A DNA stretch of 64,000 nt from CAXNKG01 sp964202965 (GCA_964202965.1 CAXNKG010000001.1:98521-162520); one strand, 5' to 3'. Positions 32,717 through 41,977 are shown, counted from the first letter of the stretch. Notes: generated from the sequence alone by a model not told the origin. A program made the numbers and translations.

Positions 32717-34027
32717 ATGCGCGGCCTGAAATCGACGGTTGCCCTGCTCGTCGTTCTGGTTGGGCTGGGCGCGTACATCTACGTCGACCGGAACCGGGAG
32801 ATCGAAGACCCGAACGCCAAGCCGAAGGCGTACACCACGCTCGCGACGAACGACATCGAGGAGCTGCAGATTCGAAACGCCGGCGGCGAATCGACCCGCC
32901 TGCAGCGCGCCGGCGAAGACTGGACGCTCGTGGAGCCAGTGAAGGCCGACGCCGACAACGGCGTCGTCGGGACCGTGACGAGCAACATCGGCACGCTGGA
33001 AGTCCAGCGCGTCGTCGATGACACCCCCACGGACCTGAAGCAGTACGGGCTCGACCCCGCGCGTATCGAGGTCGCCTTCCGGCTCAAGGGCCAGAAGGAT
33101 CTTCAGCGGCTGCTCGTCGGGGACAAGACACCGGCCGGCGGCGATCTCTTCGCGAAGCGCGGCGACGAAAACCGCGTGATTCTGGTCGCGTCGTTCCTGG
33201 ATTCCATCTTCAACAAGACGCCGTTCGAACTGCGCGACAAGATCGTGCTGGCCTTCGATCGCGACAAGGCCGAGAGCGTCGAGGTCGCGTCCGGTGCCAT
33301 GACGACGAAGTTCGCGCGCAGCGGCACGGACTGGCGCATCGTCCGGCCCGTCACCATCCGCGCCGACTACGCGGCGGCCGAGGGCCTCCTCACCCGCCTC
33401 TCCTCGACCAACATGCTCGCGGTGGTCGCGGAAGACGGCGACCTCGCGATGTACGGGCTGGACCGGCCGTCGGCAACGGCCACGGTCATCATTGGGAGCT
33501 CGCGTGCGAGCCTCCTGATCGGCCGGATGGTCGAGGGCGGCGGCTACTACGCGAAAGACGCGAACCGGCCGATGGTGTTTACCGTCGAACAGGCGCTCGT
33601 CACCGATCTCACCAAGGACATCGGCGACTTCCGGCGCAAGGAGCTGTTCGACTCGCGATCGTTCAACGCCACACGGCTGGAGTTCCAGCGTGCTGGCGCG
33701 ACCGCCGCGTTCGAGCGGACGGACGCGGGCGGGCAGACGACCTGGAAGAATGCCTCGGGGACGGCCGTCGAGACAGCCGTAATCGAGGAGGCGCTGACGA
33801 AGCTCTCGAGTCTTCGCGCCGACGCATTCCAGCCTGTCGCGCACCCCTCACTGAAGACGCCGGCGATCACGGCCATTGTCCGGTTCGATGAAAACAGAAC
33901 GGAGGCCGTGACGTTTGCGCGGGCCGGCAGCGAGGTGTTCGCCAGCCGCACGGACGAGCCTGGCTCGGCCAGAGTGGACGCGGCAGCATTCGACGAAGCA
34001 CTGAAGGCGGCGGATGCGCTGAAATGA
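32717..34027 (+). CDS. DUF4340 domain-containing protein
   Basis: Protein of 436 residues with one N-terminal membrane helix (TVALLVVLVGLGAYIYV) and a long extracytoplasmic region made of DUF4340 beta-rich repeats (for example WTLVEPVKADAD, WRIVRPVTIRADYAAAE). DUF4340 genes regularly follow GldG-like genes and are thought to belong to the same envelope complex; molecular function is unknown. The TGA overlaps the next ATG as ATGA, so the PBP4-like gene may be in the same operon. Confidence 0.87.
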   Translation: MRGLKSTVALLVVLVGLGAYIYVDRNREIEDPNAKPKAYTTLATNDIEELQIRNAGGESTRLQRAGEDWTLVEPVKADADNGVVGTVTSNIGTLEVQRVVDDTPTDLKQYGLDPARIEVAFRLKGQKDLQRLLVGDKTPAGGDLFAKRGDENRVILVASFLDSIFNKTPFELRDKIVLAFDRDKAESVEVASGAMTTKFARSGTDWRIVRPVTIRADYAAAEGLLTRLSSTNMLAVVAEDGDLAMYGLDRPSATATVIIGSSRASLLIGRMVEGGGYYAKDANRPMVFTVEQALVTDLTKDIGDFRRKELFDSRSFNATRLEFQRAGATAAFERTDAGGQTTWKNASGTAVETAVIEEALTKLSSLRADAFQPVAHPSLKTPAITAIVRFDENRTEAVTFARAGSEVFASRTDEPGSARVDAAAFDEALKAADALK

Positions 34028-35601
34028 CCCGAAGGGTAAAGACTAAAGGGCAAAGGGGAAATCCTGCCCGTTGGTTTCGCCGTGTTCTATTTACACTTTT
34101 ACCTCTTACCTTTCACCTCGTGGGATGCGCGAAGGCGCCCGTCGCCATCACCCCAGCCCACCCGTCCGATCCCCTCGCCAAGCTCGCCACCGACATCACC
34201 AGCACCATCAGGACTCCCGGAGTCGCGCGCGGCATCTGGGGCGTTTCCGTCTATTCGCTCGACCGGCGCGAATCGCTCTTTGCGCTCAATGACAGGACCC
34301 TGCTCGTCCCTGCTTCGACCGCCAAACTGATCGCACTCGGAGCGGCGGCGCAGGCGGTCGGCTGGGATTACGAGTACGAGACTGTCGTCCGTGCCACCGG
34401 TCCGATCGTCGACGGAGTCGTGCAGGGCGACCTGGTCGTCGTGGGATCGGGAGATCCGTCGATTGGCGGGCGCGGCGGCGGCAGTCTGGCGCCGTTCGTC
34501 AACGTGATGCGGACCGCCGGCATCAGGCGCGTCGACGGCCGCGTGATCGGAGATGACGATGCGCTCGAGGAGCCTCGGCCTCAGCTGGCATGGGCGTGGG
34601 ACGACCTGGGCTACACCACGGGAGCGCTGTTCGGTGCGCTCAACTATGGCGAGAACCGCATGGACGTCATCGTCGGTCCGGGCCACGCCGTCGGCGCGCC
34701 GTCGACCTTGACGCAGCCGTACTCGTGGAGCCGGCCCATGGTAAATCGCGCGATGACGGGCGCCGCGGACTCGGCGCAGCTGCTCTGGCCGGAACAGCGG
34801 CCCGGAGAGCCGTTCCTCACCATTGCCGGTTCCCTCCCGATCGGCGCCCCGCCCGCACGTCTGTCCGTCTCGGTTGGTAATCCCACGCTCTGGTTCGCCA
34901 ATGCTCTCCGTCAGGCGCTGATCGAGGCGGGAATTGACGTCCGAGGCGAGGCGCAGGATGTCGACGACGTGGTCCTCGAGCCGCTTGAACCGGAGCGAGG
35001 GGACGGCATCCTGTACATCCACCGCTCCCCACCCCTGGCCGCGCTCGCGCGGCCGATGTTGAAGGACAGCGTCAACCTGTACGGCGAAGCGGCGCTCCGC
35101 CTGAACACGCCCGGCGGCGCGTTCCCAACCAATGATGCTGCGCTTGCCGGGTTGCGTACGACGCTTGCCAGCTGGGACGTGCCGACTGACGGGTGGCAGG
35201 TCGTTGACGGGTCCGGGCTCTCGCGGCGGGACGCGATCGCGCCAGACACGTTGATCGCGGTCCTTCGGCGCATGTGGGATCCGACAGGCGCCTCGCCGTG
35301 GATGAACAGCCTGCCGATTGCCGGCGTGGACGGCACGCTCGCCGGACGCATGGTGGGCACTGCAGCGGCAGGCAACGTGCGGGCGAAGACCGGGACGATG
35401 TCGAATATACGGGCGCTGGCGGGCTACGTCCGGACCAAGGACGGCGACACGCTGGCATTCGCGGTCATCGTGAACAATTTCGAGGGCCCTGGCGCGGCAG
35501 CGGTCGATGCGATCGATCGCATTGCCGTGACGCTGGCGGATTTTTCGAGAGTTCCTGGAGTGCCTGGAGTTCCTGGAGTTCCCGAAGTTCCAGCACCCTG
35601 A
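34024..35601 (+). CDS. dacB: D-alanyl-D-alanine carboxypeptidase/endopeptidase, PBP4 (S13) family
   Basis: Periplasmic enzyme that trims or cleaves peptidoglycan peptides; 525 residues. The active-site set is present: PASTAKL (SxxK), GSGLSRRD (SxN position as SxR) and VRAKTGTM (KTG). The N-terminus (to about residue 38) is encoded by inverted 7-bp arrays yet forms a lipoprotein-like signal, VLFTLLPLTFHLVGC. The last dozen residues (VPGVPGVPEVPAP) come from a 9-bp array. The ATG at 34024 overlaps the DUF4340 stop; a GTG near 34121 would drop the signal. Both ends of the protein therefore look repeat-derived. Confidence 0.9.
   Translation: MTRRVKTKGQRGNPARWFRRVLFTLLPLTFHLVGCAKAPVAITPAHPSDPLAKLATDITSTIRTPGVARGIWGVSVYSLDRRESLFALNDRTLLVPASTAKLIALGAAAQAVGWDYEYETVVRATGPIVDGVVQGDLVVVGSGDPSIGGRGGGSLAPFVNVMRTAGIRRVDGRVIGDDDALEEPRPQLAWAWDDLGYTTGALFGALNYGENRMDVIVGPGHAVGAPSTLTQPYSWSRPMVNRAMTGAADSAQLLWPEQRPGEPFLTIAGSLPIGAPPARLSVSVGNPTLWFANALRQALIEAGIDVRGEAQDVDDVVLEPLEPERGDGILYIHRSPPLAALARPMLKDSVNLYGEAALRLNTPGGAFPTNDAALAGLRTTLASWDVPTDGWQVVDGSGLSRRDAIAPDTLIAVLRRMWDPTGASPWMNSLPIAGVDGTLAGRMVGTAAAGNVRAKTGTMSNIRALAGYVRTKDGDTLAFAVIVNNFEGPGAAAVDAIDRIAVTLADFSRVPGVPGVPGVPEVPAP
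34034..34117. repeat. Inverted 7-bp arrays at the dacB 5' end
   Basis: Left run GGGTAAA, GACTAAA, GGGCAAA, GGGGAAA (34034-34061); right run TTTACAC, TTTTACC, TCTTACC, TTTCACC (34090-34117), roughly complementary to the left. Both are translated as the N-terminal region and signal sequence of the PBP4-like protein. Confidence 0.8.
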
Positions 35602-35668
35602 ATTGAGGCACCCCAGGAACTTCAGGAACCTTAGGAACTTCAGGAACCTTAGGAACTTCAGGAACCCT
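35549..35668. repeat. 9-bp tandem array with inverted halves, between convergent genes
   Basis: The left part repeats AGTTCCTGG-type units and encodes the dacB C-terminus; the right part repeats AGGAACTTC/AGGAACCTT-type units in the opposite orientation up to the histidine kinase stop. The unit family is that of 17029-17194. The inverted layout between two converging genes could act as a two-way terminator. Confidence 0.9.
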
Positions 35669-37460
35669 ACTGTGCCGCCGGCAGGTCGAAATAGAAGACG
35701 GCGCCGCCAGTGGCCGAGTTGCGGTAGCCGAGGCGGCCGCCCAGCGAGTCGATGATGCCGTAGCTGACCGACAGTCCCAGGCCCGTCCCCTGCCCGACCG
35801 GCTTGGTCGTGAAGAACGGCTGGAACAGACGTGCTTCGTGATCCGGCGGAACGCCGGGCCCGGTATCCTCCACCTCCAGCACGACGCGGCCGTCCCTGTC
35901 GAATGTGCGCACCGTGATGCGTCCCGGCCGCCGGCCGGACATCACGATCGACTGCTCCGCGTTCACGACGAGGTTGAGGACCACCTGCTGGAGCTCGGTC
36001 ATCACCGCGGACACATGACGAATGGATGCATCGTCAATCTGGAGCTCGATGCCTTCGGATTCGATGCGGCGCTGCCGGAGCTCGGCGACGGAGCGGATGA
36101 CGTCCGCCAGCCGGACAGGCTCAGCATCCCCGGCCTGCTGCCGCGCGAACATCGCGAGGTTGCGGATGATCCCGCAGGCCCGCGCGCTTTCCTTCTGAAT
36201 CAGGACGAGGTCTTTCTTGATGGCGTCGGGAACCTCCTTCTGCATCTGCAGCAGCTCGGCAAACCCGAGGATGGCCTGCAACGGGTTGTTGATTTCGTGG
36301 GCCACACCCGACACCAGCTGGCCGACCGCCGCGAGCCGTTCCTGCCGGATCACCTGGCGCTGCAGCGACTCGACCTCCTCCCGCATCCGGCGCTCCTCGG
36401 CCATCTGCGTATCGAGCGCCCTGCGCGTGTCGTTGAAGCGCAGCAGCATCTGATCGAAGGCCTTCTGCAGCTCCACGAACTCGCGCGTCGGCATCGGACG
36501 CGGCTCGATCGGGCTGAAATCACCGGCGGCGATCCGCTGGGCGGCCGATTCGAGATGGGCGACTGATCGAGCCAGGCGGCGCGAGAAGACGAACGCGATG
36601 AGCATCCACCCTAACAGGGTCAGCGCCAGCACGGGCAGCGTCCGCAGCCAGAGTGCCATCGCCCGATCAGTCGCGACCGACATCGGGATGCCAACGGTCA
36701 CCATCCATGGTCCGCGCTCGACGACCGCCTGGGCCATCATGCGGCGGACGCCGTCAGCCGGGTCGTCCTGCCAGGGCCGCTGTGGCGCGTCGCTGAGATC
36801 GACGTCGAGCACCTGGCCGACATACCGTTCGGGCTTGAGATTCCGCGCGAGGATCCGACTCTCGCTGTCAACGAGGGCCAACAGAGAGCCTTCGGGCAGC
36901 AGCCGCTCATCGACGCTTGCCTGGAGGAGTGTCGGATCGACAAGAGACACCATCGCCGCAGTCACCGACCCCGACGGGCCCGACATCGGGTACGCCACTC
37001 CGACATAGGGCCCCGATTGGTCGGACCGAAGAATCGTCGATACGACGCGTGCGCTCCCGTTCCGCAGACGCGGCAGCGAATCCGCCCAGTCGGCGGCAAC
37101 GGGCATCGAGTCACCCCCGCTGGCGATCACGCGGCCGTCAATGCTGACCAGGATGACATCAAACAGATATGGACGACGCGCGAGCTGAGCCTGCAACAGC
37201 TGACGCGCATCCGCATTGAGCCCGGAGATGCTCGGGTGGCCCGTGAGATTCAGGGCCATTCGATCCAGGCCCTCCAGCTCCCGATCGAACGCCGCAGCCG
37301 CGCGAAGCGCTGTGGTCTGCGTCAGCCCGGCGAGCTCGCCCGACGTCTCCCGGAACTCGTCGACGGCAAGCCAAGCGGCCGCCAGAATCGTCGGCGCGAC
37401 GAGCAGCGCGATGGCCACGATGAGTTGTTGCCGGAGAGGCTGCGTGAAAGCGTTACGCAT
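35667..37460 (-). CDS. Membrane sensor histidine kinase with extracytoplasmic Cache-type domain
   Basis: Sensor kinase of 597 residues. Helix 1 (about 10-32), a periplasmic dCache-like domain (about 35-275; PYLFDVILVSIDGRVIASGG), helix 2 (about 280-302), HAMP, coiled coil, a dimerisation domain with the phosphoacceptor histidine in VSGVAHEINNPLQAILGF, and an ATPase domain with EDTGPGVPPDHEARLFQPFF and GTGLGLSVSYGI. Class resembles NtrB-like kinases. The ATG at 37460 is chosen because it precedes helix 1; the upstream open frame overlaps queC. No response regulator is adjacent. Confidence 0.92.
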   Translation of the reverse strand: MRNAFTQPLRQQLIVAIALLVAPTILAAAWLAVDEFRETSGELAGLTQTTALRAAAAFDRELEGLDRMALNLTGHPSISGLNADARQLLQAQLARRPYLFDVILVSIDGRVIASGGDSMPVAADWADSLPRLRNGSARVVSTILRSDQSGPYVGVAYPMSGPSGSVTAAMVSLVDPTLLQASVDERLLPEGSLLALVDSESRILARNLKPERYVGQVLDVDLSDAPQRPWQDDPADGVRRMMAQAVVERGPWMVTVGIPMSVATDRAMALWLRTLPVLALTLLGWMLIAFVFSRRLARSVAHLESAAQRIAAGDFSPIEPRPMPTREFVELQKAFDQMLLRFNDTRRALDTQMAEERRMREEVESLQRQVIRQERLAAVGQLVSGVAHEINNPLQAILGFAELLQMQKEVPDAIKKDLVLIQKESARACGIIRNLAMFARQQAGDAEPVRLADVIRSVAELRQRRIESEGIELQIDDASIRHVSAVMTELQQVVLNLVVNAEQSIVMSGRRPGRITVRTFDRDGRVVLEVEDTGPGVPPDHEARLFQPFFTTKPVGQGTGLGLSVSYGIIDSLGGRLGYRNSATGGAVFYFDLPAAQ

Positions 37461-37486
37461 GGCAGCAGAGCGAAATGGTAGCAGTC

Positions 37487-38161
37487 TTATCGGCCCGCGG
37501 CGGGGTCCGGAATACCTGCCTGTGCAAAGCCTGCCGCCCGCAGCGCGCAACTGTCGCACCCGCCACAGGGCCGTCCCCCCGGGTCGGGGTCGTAGCAGCT
37601 GTGCGTCAATCCATAGTCCAGTCCGAGCGCGATGCCCTTCCGGATGATGTCGGCCTTGGTCAGGTGCTGCAACGGCGCGAAGATCCTGAACCGGCTTCCG
37701 CCGACGCCCTTCGCGGTTGCCAGCGTGGCCAGATGTTCGAACGCCGCAATGAACTCGGGGCGACAGTCTGGATATCCGGAGTAGTCGACCGCATTGACGC
37801 CGATCACGATGTCCTCGGCCGACAGCGTCTCCGCCCACCCGAGGGCAAGGGCCAGCAACACGGTATTGCGGGCGGGCACATAGGTCGAGGGGATGTCGCC
37901 GCGGTCAAGCGGACGGTCCTTGGGCACCGGCTCGCTGCCGGTCAGTGACGACCCGCCGAACGCTGCCAGGTTGACGTCGAGCTCGATGTGGCGGGCCACG
38001 CCGAGCGCGGCCGCGACCGCCCGCGCCGACTCCAGCTCGCGGGTGTGCCGCTGGCCGTACTGCACGGTCAGCGCGAAGAGGCGGAAACCCTCGGCCCGGG
38101 CGATGGCCGCGGCCGTGTAAGAGTCCAGGCCCCCGCTGAGCAGCACCACGGCGTCCCGCAT
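37487..38161 (-). CDS. queC: 7-cyano-7-deazaguanine synthase
   Basis: PP-loop ligase that converts 7-carboxy-7-deazaguanine to preQ0 with ATP and ammonia. The 224-residue protein has VLLSGGLDSYT, a GVNAVDYSGYPDCRPEF substrate region and the zinc cysteines C...PCGGCDSC near the C-terminus. The ATG at 38161 is chosen because it starts the MRDAVVLLSGG strand; it lies 4 bases after queE. With queE and queA in the window the queuosine pathway is partly visible. Confidence 0.96.
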   Translation of the reverse strand: MRDAVVLLSGGLDSYTAAAIARAEGFRLFALTVQYGQRHTRELESARAVAAALGVARHIELDVNLAAFGGSSLTGSEPVPKDRPLDRGDIPSTYVPARNTVLLALALGWAETLSAEDIVIGVNAVDYSGYPDCRPEFIAAFEHLATLATAKGVGGSRFRIFAPLQHLTKADIIRKGIALGLDYGLTHSCYDPDPGGRPCGGCDSCALRAAGFAQAGIPDPAAGR

Positions 38162-38165
38162 GGCG

Positions 38166-38807
38166 CTACACGCCCCGCGTGCCGGGATCCCAGATGTACT
38201 TGTGGAGCTGCGGCTGGAGTCCGGCCGGCAACCGGTCCGCCAGGATCCACTCGGACAACGTGCGAAGGTCGAGCACACCGTGCACCGGCGACACGTGGAC
38301 GGCCGCCGTGCGATCGGCCAGCCGGTGACGGCAGATGACATCGCGCGCGAACTCGTAATCGGCGCGATCCTGCACGACGAACTTCACCTCGTCGTGCGGG
38401 CGCAGCCGGTCGAGATTCGCCCAGTCGTTGCGGTGCGATTCGCCGCTCGCGGGACACTTCACGTCGAGGACGATCGTGACCGCGTCCGGAACGCGTGCGA
38501 TGCTGCGGTGCCCGCCTGTTTCCAGCAGAACGGTCCGCCCACGGTCGACAAGCGCCTGCATCAGTGGGTAGACGTCGTCCTGGAGCAGCGGCTCGCCGCC
38601 GGTCACTTCGACGAGCGGGCAGTTCAGTCGATCCACCTCAGCCAGCACCTCGTCAATCGACTGCTTGCGGCCTTCATGAAAGGCATACGGCGTATCGCAC
38701 CACGAGCAGCGGAGATCGCATGCCGTGAGCCGGACGAAGACACACGGGCGGCCCGCGTAGCTCGATTCGCCCTGAATCGAATAGAAGACTTCATGAATCG
38801 TCAGCAA
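38166..38807 (-). CDS. queE: 7-carboxy-7-deazaguanine synthase
   Basis: Radical SAM enzyme that contracts 6-carboxy-tetrahydropterin to 7-carboxy-7-deazaguanine. The 213-residue protein has FYSIQGESSYAG, the cluster-binding motif ACDLRCSWCDTPYA (CxxxCxxC), and TGGEPLLQ. Length fits the compact QueE form. It is first in the queE-queC pair; TAATAA-like sequence lies upstream in the 26-base gap to the divergent DUF72 gene. Confidence 0.95.
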   Translation of the reverse strand: MLTIHEVFYSIQGESSYAGRPCVFVRLTACDLRCSWCDTPYAFHEGRKQSIDEVLAEVDRLNCPLVEVTGGEPLLQDDVYPLMQALVDRGRTVLLETGGHRSIARVPDAVTIVLDVKCPASGESHRNDWANLDRLRPHDEVKFVVQDRADYEFARDVICRHRLADRTAAVHVSPVHGVLDLRTLSEWILADRLPAGLQPQLHKYIWDPGTRGV

Positions 38808-38833
38808 TCTCCTTATTATCGTTCCTGCCGTTT

Positions 38834-39820
38834 ATGCCCGTACACGTCGGGACGTCAGGCTGGAACTACCCCTCGGGACGGGGCACCTGGAACGGGGTGT
38901 TCTACCCGAAGACGCGCTCGAAACGGGCCGGCACTCATACATTCGACGAGCTGCGCTTCTACGCGGAACACTTCGACACCGTCGAGGTCAATACCACCTT
39001 CTACGGGCAGCCCCGCCCGGACGTCGCCGCCGATTGGGTCGCCCGGACGCCGCCGGGATTTGCCTTCTCGCTGAAGCTCTATCAGAAGTTCACGCACCCG
39101 AAGATGTTCAGGGAGGCCGCCCTCAGGACCGCACCCGGGTCCGAAGGGGCGCTGCTCGACCTGCTGGCCACGGTGACGCAGAGCGACATCGATGACTTCC
39201 GGACAGGCATCGACCCAATCGCCCGATCGGGAAAGCTGGGCGCGCTGCTCGCCCAGTTCCCCCCGAGCTTCACAGCCACCGACGCATCCCGCGACTACCT
39301 CACCCAGTTGTTGCGCGCCTTCGGCGACTACCCCATCGCCGTGGAGTTGCGCCACCGAAGCTGGAGCGACGCGTTCGGCGACACGCTGCAGCTGCTGAAC
39401 GGCTTCGGGGCCGCCTGGGCTCAGATCGATGAGCCGAAGTTCAGGTTCTCGATCCGCCAGAACGCGCTGCCCAACGTCACCAGCTTCTACTACATGCGTC
39501 TGCACGGCAGGAACGCGGCGCAGTGGTGGCACCACGAGAAGAGCGAGGACCGGTACAACTACCTGTATTCCGCCGATGAACTGAAGGCGTTCTCCGACAC
39601 CGCCTCGGCCGCGAAGGCGCTTGTCAAAAAGGCATACCTGTACACGAACAATCACTTCTCGGCGAAGTCCGTCGTCAATGCGGTGATGTTGAAAGCGCAG
39701 CTCGGCGAGCCGATTGAGGGCGAGTACCCGCCGGAACTCGTGGAGCACTACCCGGAGATCAGGGACATCCTCAGGTCACGAGTCAGACGTCACACCTCGG
39801 CGGTCACGGTTTTACCGTGA
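38834..39820 (+). CDS. DUF72 domain-containing protein (YecE-like)
   Basis: TIM-barrel protein of 328 residues. It begins VHVGTSGWNYPSGRG and has DTVEVNTTFYGQP, FSLKLYQKFTH, AVELRHRSW and a C-terminal YLYTNNHF segment, all diagnostic for DUF72. The biochemical role of the family is not established. It is a single plus-strand gene, divergent from queE, and its 3' end overlaps the convergent cyclophilin gene by 17 bases. Confidence 0.92.
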   Translation: MPVHVGTSGWNYPSGRGTWNGVFYPKTRSKRAGTHTFDELRFYAEHFDTVEVNTTFYGQPRPDVAADWVARTPPGFAFSLKLYQKFTHPKMFREAALRTAPGSEGALLDLLATVTQSDIDDFRTGIDPIARSGKLGALLAQFPPSFTATDASRDYLTQLLRAFGDYPIAVELRHRSWSDAFGDTLQLLNGFGAAWAQIDEPKFRFSIRQNALPNVTSFYYMRLHGRNAAQWWHHEKSEDRYNYLYSADELKAFSDTASAAKALVKKAYLYTNNHFSAKSVVNAVMLKAQLGEPIEGEYPPELVEHYPEIRDILRSRVRRHTSAVTVLP

Positions 39821-40358
39821 TCCTCCGGATGACGTCATTGATCGCGAGCTTCTGCGCGACGTCCATCCCGGAGATGACCTGGCCGAACACCGTGAACTTG
39901 CCATCAAGGCTCGGCTGCGGCGTCAGGGTGATGTACATCTGACTGTCGCCGGTGCGCGGATCGTTCAGGTTCGCCAGCGCGACCGCTCCGAGACGATGCC
40001 GCCTCTTCGGGTTGACCTCCGACACGCCGACCGGCCGCCCGCTCCCATACGATCCCCAGCGATCGCGCTTGGTCATGTCGCGCGTCTGCGGGTCGCCAAA
40101 CTGGACGACAAATCCCTTGACGACGCGATGGACGCGGTGGCCGTTGTAGAAGTTCCGCTTCACGAGGGCGAGGATGTGCTCCACCGTCTTGGGCGCTTCA
40201 CCCGGGTAGGTTTCGATTTCGATCACGCCCTTCACCGTCTCGACGACGAGCACAGGCCCGGCGCCGGCTGACTTCTGGCCGCCGGCCTGCGCCGCCATGC
40301 GACCGGCCAGCGGCGCGACGAGCGTCAGAGCGAGTATCGTCCACAGGATCCGCGTCAT
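39804..40358 (-). CDS. Cyclophilin-type peptidyl-prolyl cis-trans isomerase, exported
   Basis: Proline isomerase of 184 residues. The ATG at 40358 follows GGAGGAC and starts a signal peptide (ILWTILALTLVAPLAG, cleaved near AAQAGG); it also forms ATGA with the nth stop. The catalytic domain has YNGHRVHRVVKGFVVQFGDP, SQMYITL and FTVFGQVISGMDV, typical of bacterial PpiA/B with a substituted tryptophan position. Periplasmic folding of proteins is the likely role. Confidence 0.92.
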   Translation of the reverse strand: MTRILWTILALTLVAPLAGRMAAQAGGQKSAGAGPVLVVETVKGVIEIETYPGEAPKTVEHILALVKRNFYNGHRVHRVVKGFVVQFGDPQTRDMTKRDRWGSYGSGRPVGVSEVNPKRRHRLGAVALANLNDPRTGDSQMYITLTPQPSLDGKFTVFGQVISGMDVAQKLAINDVIRRITVKP

Positions 40359-41026
40359 CTCGTCCTCCGTTGAACACCCATTCTTGGACATTCGTCATGG
40401 ATCGCGCAATCGCTGCAGCGCGGCGACAGCGGCCGGCAGACGTTCTGGCCCCACGTGACCAGGTAGAGATTGATAGAGGGCCACCACCGCCTGTCCGTCG
40501 CCCGATACAGCGCCGCCTCCGTTTCATCGGGCGTCCGGGTCTTCACCCACCCGAGCCGGTTCGAGATGCGGTGGACGTGGGTGTCAACACAGATGTTCTG
40601 AACGCTCCTGAAGCCGAGGATCAGGACCAGGTTCGCGGTCTTGCGGCCAACACCCGGCAGCATGAGCAGCTCGTCCATCGTCGAGGGGACCTTCCCGCCG
40701 AATCTGGTGACGAGCATCTCGCAGCATGCTTTCACGTGCCGCGCTTTGTTGCGGTAGAAGCTGACCGGGTAGATCAGCTTCTCGATCTCCTTCACCGGCA
40801 GCTTCGCGATCGACCGGGGCGTCCGCGCGCGCCTGAAGAGACGCGTCGACGCCGCGTGCGTCGTCGCGTCCTGCGTCCTCGCGGAGAGGATCGTTGCGAT
40901 CAGGATCTGGAACGGGTCCTCGGCGTGTTCGTCGGAGATCTTTTCAACGGCGGGGAGCTCAAGGCCGGTTATGGCCTTCGCCAGGCCGCGCATGACGCGC
41001 TCGACCGTGCGCGAACGAGGCTTCAT
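40355..41026 (-). CDS. nth: Endonuclease III
   Basis: DNA glycosylase/AP lyase for oxidised pyrimidines; 223 residues. The helix-hairpin-helix LMLPGVGRKTANLVL carries the catalytic lysine, followed by the aspartate in VDTHVHRISNRLG, and the C-terminal iron-sulfur motif CRPLSPRCSDCAIHDEC is complete. It starts 3 bases after the hydroxyacid dehydrogenase stop, so it is in line with the microcompartment operon, probably by readthrough rather than function. Confidence 0.95.
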   Translation of the reverse strand: MKPRSRTVERVMRGLAKAITGLELPAVEKISDEHAEDPFQILIATILSARTQDATTHAASTRLFRRARTPRSIAKLPVKEIEKLIYPVSFYRNKARHVKACCEMLVTRFGGKVPSTMDELLMLPGVGRKTANLVLILGFRSVQNICVDTHVHRISNRLGWVKTRTPDETEAALYRATDRRWWPSINLYLVTWGQNVCRPLSPRCSDCAIHDECPRMGVQRRTR

Positions 41027-41029
41027 CCG

Positions 41030-41977
41030 CTACGGAACGGGCGTCAGGGGCGGTTGTCCCGTGATTACGGCTATCGCGTTGCGGGCCGCCAGGTCCGCCA
41101 TGGCCGTCCGCGTCTCCATCGTCGCGCTGCCGAGATGCGGCGCCAGTACGACGTTCTCCATCGTCAGCAGCTCTGCATGGATCTCGGGCTCGCGTTCGTA
41201 CACGTCCAGCGCCGCGCCCGCGATGAGGTGATTCTTCAAGGCCCACGCCAGCGCCGCCTCGTCGACCACCGGGCCCCGTGTGGTGTTGACGAGATACGCG
41301 GTTCGCTTCATTCGCGCGAGCTCGGGTTGTCCGATCAGATGCCGGGTGTCCACCGTGAGGGGCACGTGCAGCGAGACCACGTCCGACTCGGACAACAGGC
41401 GGTCGAGCGGAATGCCTCCCGACCGTGCCGTGTGCGCGACGGTCATCCCGAACGCCGCCGCGCGGGCGGCAACGGCGCGGCCGATGCGGCCGAGCCCCAC
41501 GATGCCGAGCTGGCGGCCGCCGAGCTGCATGCCGAGGAGCTGGTCGAGCGCCCACCCTTTCCACTCCCCCCGCCGTACCATGCGCTCCCCTTCACCGAGG
41601 CGCCGCGTCACGGCCAGGATCAGCGCCATCGTGAAGTCGGCGGTGGCGTCAGTCAGGACATCCGGGGTGTTGGTCACGATGATGCCGCGCGCACGCGCGG
41701 CCGCGACATCGATGTTGTTGTAGCCGACGCCCACGTTGGCGATCACGCGGAGACTGGTGCCGGCATCGATGACCGCGCGATCGACGGCCTCCGTGACGGT
41801 CGGCACAAGCGCGTGCTTGCCGGGAATGCGCGCGAGAAGCTCGTCGTGGGGCATGGCGCCCCCGCCTTCGAAGCGATCGACGTCGCAGGCAGCCTCGAGC
41901 CTCGCCATCACAGACGAGGGGAGCTTGCGCGTCAACAGGAGGGAGGGTTTAGTGTCCGTGCGACTTGCAGTAGCCAC
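41030..41977 (-). CDS. D-2-hydroxyacid dehydrogenase in the microcompartment operon
   Basis: NAD(P)-dependent reductase/dehydrogenase of 315 residues, glyoxylate/hydroxypyruvate reductase type. It has the dinucleotide loop GIVGLGRIGRAVA, the catalytic Arg in NTTRGPVVDE, Glu in DVYEREP and His in APHLGSAT. The GTG at 41977 is the only standard start before the first strand and overlaps the 74-residue gene by 29 bases, which suggests coupling. As the only oxidoreductase in the shell operon, it could recycle cofactor or reduce an oxo-acid made by the aldolase branch. No obvious encapsulation helix is seen at either end. Confidence 0.88.
   Translation of the reverse strand: MATASRTDTKPSLLLTRKLPSSVMARLEAACDVDRFEGGGAMPHDELLARIPGKHALVPTVTEAVDRAVIDAGTSLRVIANVGVGYNNIDVAAARARGIIVTNTPDVLTDATADFTMALILAVTRRLGEGERMVRRGEWKGWALDQLLGMQLGGRQLGIVGLGRIGRAVAARAAAFGMTVAHTARSGGIPLDRLLSESDVVSLHVPLTVDTRHLIGQPELARMKRTAYLVNTTRGPVVDEAALAWALKNHLIAGAALDVYEREPEIHAELLTMENVVLAPHLGSATMETRTAMADLAARNAIAVITGQPPLTPVP

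Noticed and set aside
30124..32778. 884-codon open frame on the minus strand
   Set aside because: It is antisense to the GldA/F/G-like genes, which have clear motifs and tight operon spacing. Its translation is rich in Arg, His and Asp without domains, as expected from the complement of high-GC codons.
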